Origin: Lentilactobacillus sp. Marseille-Q4993 | Lineage (GTDB): Bacteria > Bacillota > Bacilli > Lactobacillales > Lactobacillaceae | Assembly (NCBI RefSeq): GCF_951230165.1 | Contig: NZ_CATNVB010000026.1 | Location: 1 to 33,530, forward strand | Length of the DNA: 33,530 nucleotides | Reading direction: 5' to 3' | Shown: positions 30,157 to 33,530 of the stretch, in pieces | Layout of the letters: each line of letters begins with the position of its first letter | Position numbering within the stretch: position 1 is the stretch's first letter | Notes under the pieces: generated by a model | What the model was told of the DNA's origin: nothing | Databases searched by the model: none | What the model saw: the letters and a program-made list of their open reading frames with translations, nothing else | Translations under genes and position numbers: made by a program

Positions 30157-30581
30157 TGAAAATAGTTGAACGGATTGCTAACGAGCTTCACCGCTTGCAA
30201 CCTACCTTGCCGATTTATCGAGAGAACCAGCCCGCTGGTTTTAAGGAACCGAGTTTCTTTATTACCCGTGTGACCACCGTGTCACGCCCCGAATTATTTG
30301 AACGCCAGAACCGGTCATATTACTATCAGATCGTATATTTCCCTGACCCTGCTAAGAAGACCAATGTTCAGTTGGAGGTAATGGAAGAGTTCCTATTGGA
30401 TAACTTCCTGAGTCTAGCGGACTTTGCGTATATCAGAGAACGTGAATTCACCGAATCGGATGGGGCCTTGACTATGACGTTCAAAGTTCAGTTACGGGCT
30501 TACCCTCAACGGGAGACGACTATGCTCGAAACAATGAAGTACAAAGGAGGTCTTGCCGGTGGCTCGCAAACAACAAACTAA
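30156..30581 (+). CDS. Tail terminator/completion protein (DUF6838-like)
   Basis: 141 aa. IVERIANELHRLQPTLPIYRE, EPSFFITRVTTVSRPEL and YYYQIVYFPDP are the expected pieces of the PBSX-type tail terminator family. ATG at 30156 follows AAGGGGG; TTG at 30153 is a less likely alternative. Position between the gp10-like gene and the sheath is normal. Confidence 0.75.
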   Translation: MKIVERIANELHRLQPTLPIYRENQPAGFKEPSFFITRVTTVSRPELFERQNRSYYYQIVYFPDPAKKTNVQLEVMEEFLLDNFLSLADFAYIREREFTESDGALTMTFKVQLRAYPQRETTMLETMKYKGGLAGGSQTTN

Positions 30582-30726
30582 ATATCCCAAAGAAGCTCTG
30601 GTTGATAGCCAGGGCTTTTCTATTGTTGAAAAAGATATCCTAGCTGTCGTTCTGAATGACAATCAACTCTATTCCGTAGACGACGCTAGAAAAGAAATTA
30701 AGAAGTTTAAAGGAGGAATCCATTAA
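30559..30726 (+). CDS. Small phage protein, GTG start, before the tail sheath
   Basis: 55 aa. GTG at 30559 has AAAGGAGG 8 nt upstream. Sequence RKQQTKYPKEALVDSQGFSI, then LAVVLNDNQLYSVDDARKEI, is like the short gene found before sheath genes in PBSX-type contractile tails. It overlaps its upstream gene by 23 nt and the sheath ATG by 1 nt. Confidence 0.7.
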   Translation: MARKQQTKYPKEALVDSQGFSIVEKDILAVVLNDNQLYSVDDARKEIKKFKGGIH

Positions 30727-32144
30727 TGGCAGGAGGAACATGGACAAGCCAGAATAAAGTGCGTCCTGGTGCTTATATCAACACCAAAGCTGCGGCTCAA
30801 CCTAAAGTTGATACGACTTTAGGCCGGACGTTACTAATTAACTCAACCCAGTTGGATTGGGGTAAAGATGGCGTAATTGAATTGAATAACAGCTCAGATT
30901 TTCAAGCTGCGTTAGGAACAAAGCTCACTGACCCTAAGTTTGCCGCATTACGGGAGACACTCAAAGGTGCCTTGACCGTATTGTTATTGAATGCGAACGC
31001 AGGGGACAAAGCGAAGTACGAAGATGCAGCGTTACCTTGGAATTTTGAGGCTAAGTATGCAGGGACTAAGGGTAATGATTTAACCGTCACTGTGGAAAAA
31101 GACCCTAGTGATGCTACTCGCATTACGGTCAAGACGATTTTTGGCACTGAATTAGTGGACCAACAAACCGTTAGAACCACTACCGCCAGAGCCTTACAAA
31201 GCAATGAGTACGTCGACGTAGTGTTTACCGGTGATAACACTGAACCAATACCTGAAGTATTACCAGTTGATGGTGGTGCTGAGTTCTCCGTGGAAGCTGG
31301 TAAAGCTAAACTTGAAGCCTTAGCTGCTTCAACCACTTACAAGTTAGCTGGTGGGACATCAACCGAAAGTGATGTTACTGCTAAGCTCAATGATGCCTTG
31401 GAAACTGAGCAATACAACACGGTCACTACTGCTGGCTTCAAGCCAGACGATAACATCCACAAGTTAGTAGCTCAGATGGTCAAACGTCTTCGTGAAGATG
31501 AAGGCTACAAAGTTAGAGCCGTGTTGCCATACCTTGAAGGTGATAGTTATGACTATGAAGGAGTTTCAGTGGTTACCAACGGAGTTGAATTGGCTGATGG
31601 TACCAAACTTGATACCACCACCGCTACTGGTTGGTTTGCTGGAGCATCAGCAGCCGCTGGGGCTGGTAAGTCATTGACTTATGCCATCTACCCAGAGGCG
31701 GTCAGTGCTTATCCACGCTTGAACAACGAGCAAACTATCAAAGCATTGACTAGTGGTCAGATTGTCTTCACTACGCGGCGGGATGGTTCTGTCGTGGTTG
31801 AACAAGACTTGAATACCCTCAGTACCTTCACTGATGACAAGCCAAAAGACTTCCGCAAGAACCAGGTTATCAGAACCCTTGATACCATTGCGACTAACAC
31901 ACAACTCGTCTTTGAGACCCAGTTCATTGGCAAAGTCGCAAACGATGCCACTGGCCGTGGACTATTTAAAGTAAATCGTGTGAGTTATTTACGGGACTTA
32001 GCTGATGCTAGTGTCATTGATGGCTTTGATCCTGAGGACATTGACGTGCAACCAGGTAATGACAAGGATTCTATCTTAGTCAACCTAGCCGTTACGCCAA
32101 CTGACGCAATGGAAAAACTCTACATGACCATCACTGTACACTAG
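30726..32144 (+). CDS. Tail sheath protein (XkdK-like)
   Basis: 472 aa. The N-terminal VRPGAYINTKA, the central domain and the C-terminal DFRKNQVIRTLDTIATNTQLVFETQFIGKVAND, then YLRDLADASVIDGF, follow the contractile sheath pattern of PBSX-type phages. Its presence defines the phage as one with a contractile tail. AAAGGAGG lies upstream. Its ATG overlaps the previous stop. Confidence 0.9.
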   Translation: MAGGTWTSQNKVRPGAYINTKAAAQPKVDTTLGRTLLINSTQLDWGKDGVIELNNSSDFQAALGTKLTDPKFAALRETLKGALTVLLLNANAGDKAKYEDAALPWNFEAKYAGTKGNDLTVTVEKDPSDATRITVKTIFGTELVDQQTVRTTTARALQSNEYVDVVFTGDNTEPIPEVLPVDGGAEFSVEAGKAKLEALAASTTYKLAGGTSTESDVTAKLNDALETEQYNTVTTAGFKPDDNIHKLVAQMVKRLREDEGYKVRAVLPYLEGDSYDYEGVSVVTNGVELADGTKLDTTTATGWFAGASAAAGAGKSLTYAIYPEAVSAYPRLNNEQTIKALTSGQIVFTTRRDGSVVVEQDLNTLSTFTDDKPKDFRKNQVIRTLDTIATNTQLVFETQFIGKVANDATGRGLFKVNRVSYLRDLADASVIDGFDPEDIDVQPGNDKDSILVNLAVTPTDAMEKLYMTITVH

Positions 32145-32162
32145 GAAAGGAGCGATTAAACT

Positions 32163-32660
32163 ATGGCATACAATGAAAATGAATCAGTATCAACTGTCGG
32201 CCAATTTTTGAACGGCCGTGATACTATCTCGACTAAAGACGCTAAGATTTTCATCAATTTCGGCAATCACATCTGGCCCATGATCGAATGTAACCAATTC
32301 GCCGCTAAGCTAGAGAAGAACAAGGAAGATGTACAAACCCTTGGCTCACGGTGGAAGCACAAGAAGACCACTTCTGTTGAAGGAACTGGGACTCTTGGCG
32401 GTTACGTTATCAGCTCAAACTGGGCTAAATACGCACTGCCATACATCCAAGGTGGCAAGGACTTATACTTTGAAGCCACGATGGAAATTGAGGACCCAAC
32501 TTCAATCGCTGGTAAACAAACCATTTTGTTCAAGGATGTGAACTTGGATGACGTGCCATTCGCTGACTTTGAAGCGGATGATGACGTTATGCAATGGGAA
32601 TCAGACTTCACTTTTGAAGGTGTGGAGTTAGTTGAAGCCTTCACTGGCTTTGAAGAATAA
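32163..32660 (+). CDS. Tail tube protein (XkdM-like)
   Basis: 165 aa, next to the sheath gene as in PBSX. GRDTISTKDAKIFINFG, IECNQFAAKLEKNKEDVQTLGSRW and KKTTSVEGTGTLGGYVIS, ending FTFEGVELVEAFTGFEE, are standard for the XkdM family. It forms the inner tube. AAAGGAG precedes ATG. Confidence 0.9.
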   Translation: MAYNENESVSTVGQFLNGRDTISTKDAKIFINFGNHIWPMIECNQFAAKLEKNKEDVQTLGSRWKHKKTTSVEGTGTLGGYVISSNWAKYALPYIQGGKDLYFEATMEIEDPTSIAGKQTILFKDVNLDDVPFADFEADDDVMQWESDFTFEGVELVEAFTGFEE

Positions 32661-32697
32661 TCGATACAGACAATAACGAATAATGGAGGGCAATCAC

Positions 32698-33114
32698 ATG
32701 GCACAAGTAAATATTGCGGATTTCTTAGCGGAAAACGTCGATCATGAAATTAAGAAACAAGAAGTTAAATTACCCCGCTTCAAGTCACCATTTATCTTGA
32801 AGGAACTCACGAATGACGAGAACGAGGCATTACAGAAGCGCTACACAAAGCAACGCAAGAACCCTAGGACTGGTCAAGTTGAACGTGATATTGACCAAAC
32901 AGGGTATGCCGAAGCATTCGTGGCAGCTTCAGTTATTCAACCTGATTTGAACAATGCTGAATTACAAAAGTCTTATGCCACTATGGGTGACGCTGTAGCA
33001 ACTTTGAAGAAGATGCTCAAACTCAATGAGTTTATGGACCTGACGCAAAAAGCACAACAGTTATCCGGTATCGGTGAGACCCTCGAAGATGAGGTAAAAG
33101 AAGTAAAAAAATAA
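32698..33114 (+). CDS. Tail assembly chaperone, short form (XkdN/gpG-like)
   Basis: 138 aa. VNIADFLAENVDHEIKKQEVKLPRFKSPFILKELT and the later helical region match XkdN-type chaperones, which coat the tape measure protein during tail assembly. ATG at 32698 follows GAGGG; ATG at 32683 is possible. It ends VKEVKK-TAA, with seven A's just before the stop forming a slippery site that leads into the longer product. Confidence 0.88.
   Translation: MAQVNIADFLAENVDHEIKKQEVKLPRFKSPFILKELTNDENEALQKRYTKQRKNPRTGQVERDIDQTGYAEAFVAASVIQPDLNNAELQKSYATMGDAVATLKKMLKLNEFMDLTQKAQQLSGIGETLEDEVKEVKK
33104..33111 (+). promoter_or_regulatory. Programmed -1 frameshift site in the tail chaperone gene
   Basis: A AAA AAA follows GT at the end of the chaperone frame, right before its stop TAA (33112-33114). 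A -1 slip on it gives ATA ATT CGT and opens a frame of 74 codons. The pattern is known from lambda G/GT and from PBSX-type phages. No stimulatory structure was examined. Confidence 0.75.
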
Positions 33115-33335
33115 TTCGTGATGGTGATAGCCCAGAATTCCAATACTACCACTATGTCATGAATGAATATCATTGGAGACCGGCTGAATGGCTGGCACTA
33201 TCCATGAAAGAAAAAGCCCTCGTTATTGCTGGAATCGACATTCGGATCAAGCAAGAAAAAGAAGAACAAAAGAAGGCTGAACGAAAGGCTAGATCTAAGG
33301 CGGAGCTACTCCGTGTCAAGCGGACAGTTAAATAA
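33111..33335 (+). CDS. Frameshifted C-terminal part of the long tail assembly chaperone
   Basis: 74 codons in the -1 frame with no suitable start of their own, ending at TAA 33333-33335. The part IIRDGDSPEFQYYHYVMNEYHW, then MKEKALVIAGIDIRIKQEKEEQKKAERK, is typical of the T domain in frameshifted chaperones. It would join the short protein to give about 212 aa. The tape measure gene normally follows; here an IS3 end does. Confidence 0.8.
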   Translation: MIRDGDSPEFQYYHYVMNEYHWRPAEWLALSMKEKALVIAGIDIRIKQEKEEQKKAERKARSKAELLRVKRTVK

Positions 33336-33530
33336 TTAAAATTAGGCAATCTTATTTGAGGCATGATTTCGATATTCTATCGGAGTCATGCCTTTTAGTG
33401 TTGATTGGCGGCGATTGAAGTTATACCAATTGATACACTCCTCAATCTCGCTATTCATTTCGTTCTTGGTTATACGGTTGTGAAATTGGAAATATTCTTC
33501 TTTTATGTGACTCCAAAAACTTTCTATTGG
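33336..33530 (-). mobile_element. End of an IS3-type insertion sequence in the prophage tail module
   Basis: The transposase end and a short AT-rich 3' edge (33336-33341) are visible. The inverted repeat cannot be separated from flanking phage DNA without the other end. The insertion lies between the tail chaperone and the expected tape measure gene. Confidence 0.75.
33342..33530 (-). CDS. IS3-family transposase, C-terminal part
   Basis: 63 codons, running off the right edge. SFWSHIKEEYF, then IEECINWYNFNRRQSTLKGMTPIEYRNHAS is the end of an IS3/IS150-group orfB transposase with an rve integrase core. The final catalytic Glu lies in the first residues (PIES or KEEYF region). Stop TAA complement is at 33342-33344, only 7 nt beyond the tail chaperone stop. 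Confidence 0.9.
   Translation of the reverse strand, partial: PIESFWSHIKEEYFQFHNRITKNEMNSEIEECINWYNFNRRQSTLKGMTPIEYRNHASNKIA

Larger units (their letters stand above)
7085..33530. mobile_element. Temperate prophage with contractile tail (left part)
   Basis: Starts after tRNA-Gln and runs to the right edge. Modules appear in standard order: integrase and lysogeny (minus strand), genetic switch, replication, late activator, packaging, head, tail. A sheath gene (30726-32144) and PBSX-type tube and chaperone show a contractile tail. Tape measure, baseplate, fibres, lysis genes and the right attachment site are not present; an IS3 end begins just after the chaperone. The integrase frameshift and the broken antirepressor suggest impaired excision or induction. 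Confidence 0.95.

Noticed and set aside
30902-31336. 144-codon minus-strand frame in the tail sheath gene
   Set aside because: Antisense to the sheath, low-complexity Ala/Ser/Thr composition as expected from the complement.

Overview
The window looks like a Lactobacillaceae chromosome. The tmRNA encodes the tag AKNNNNSYALAA, Shine-Dalgarno sites are strong, codon use is AT-leaning, and there is a short Gram-positive-type glucose-6-phosphate isomerase. About 7 kb of host DNA is followed by at least 26 kb of a temperate prophage with a contractile tail. Both edges run into insertion sequences: an IS30-type transposase start at the left and an IS3-type transposase end at the right.

Host part (1-7084): an IS30 end; a stretch of TGACAA repeats that looks like the attachment arm of another integrated element; ssrA (tmRNA) downstream of a Cof-type HAD phosphatase; a rightward group made of a C39-like pseudopeptidase, an OmpR-type response regulator, a HAMP/HisKA sensor kinase and pgi; a convergent lipoprotein sharing a bidirectional terminator with pgi; and two divergent tRNA genes, Glu(CUC) and Gln(CUG), each with a clear promoter.

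Prophage (about 7085 to the right edge): it lies next to tRNA-Gln. Leftward lysogeny genes are a frameshifted tyrosine integrase, an Ltp-type superinfection-exclusion lipoprotein, an ImmA/IrrE metallopeptidase with added zinc ribbons and a cI-like repressor. The switch region carries matching operators GTTCC-N6-GGAAC around a TTGACA/TATTCT promoter. Rightward early genes are cro, a broken antirepressor, several small proteins and a replication block: Gp157, a Sak4-like ATPase, an SF2 helicase, a DUF669 protein with an SSB-like tail, and a primase-helicase. A repeat-rich noncoding stretch that looks like an origin follows, then a VRR-NUC nuclease that apparently starts at CTG. Small accessory genes lead to an ArpU/RinA-type late activator. 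Next come a late promoter region, terS, terL, portal, a MuF-type head protein with a large metallopeptidase-like C-terminal extension and a small overlapping partner gene, scaffold, major capsid, connectors, tail sheath, tail tube and a frameshifted tail assembly chaperone. An IS3 end lies directly after the chaperone.

The most interesting item is the MuF protein. Its C-terminal half carries HEFAH and a later EAEFFAE, and it is followed by an overlapping 59-codon gene and a terminator. This fits a phage-borne polymorphic toxin with its immunity protein. The integrase and antirepressor lesions and the IS insertion suggest the prophage is partly decayed. No similarity search or structure prediction was run; family names rest on motifs, length and gene order.
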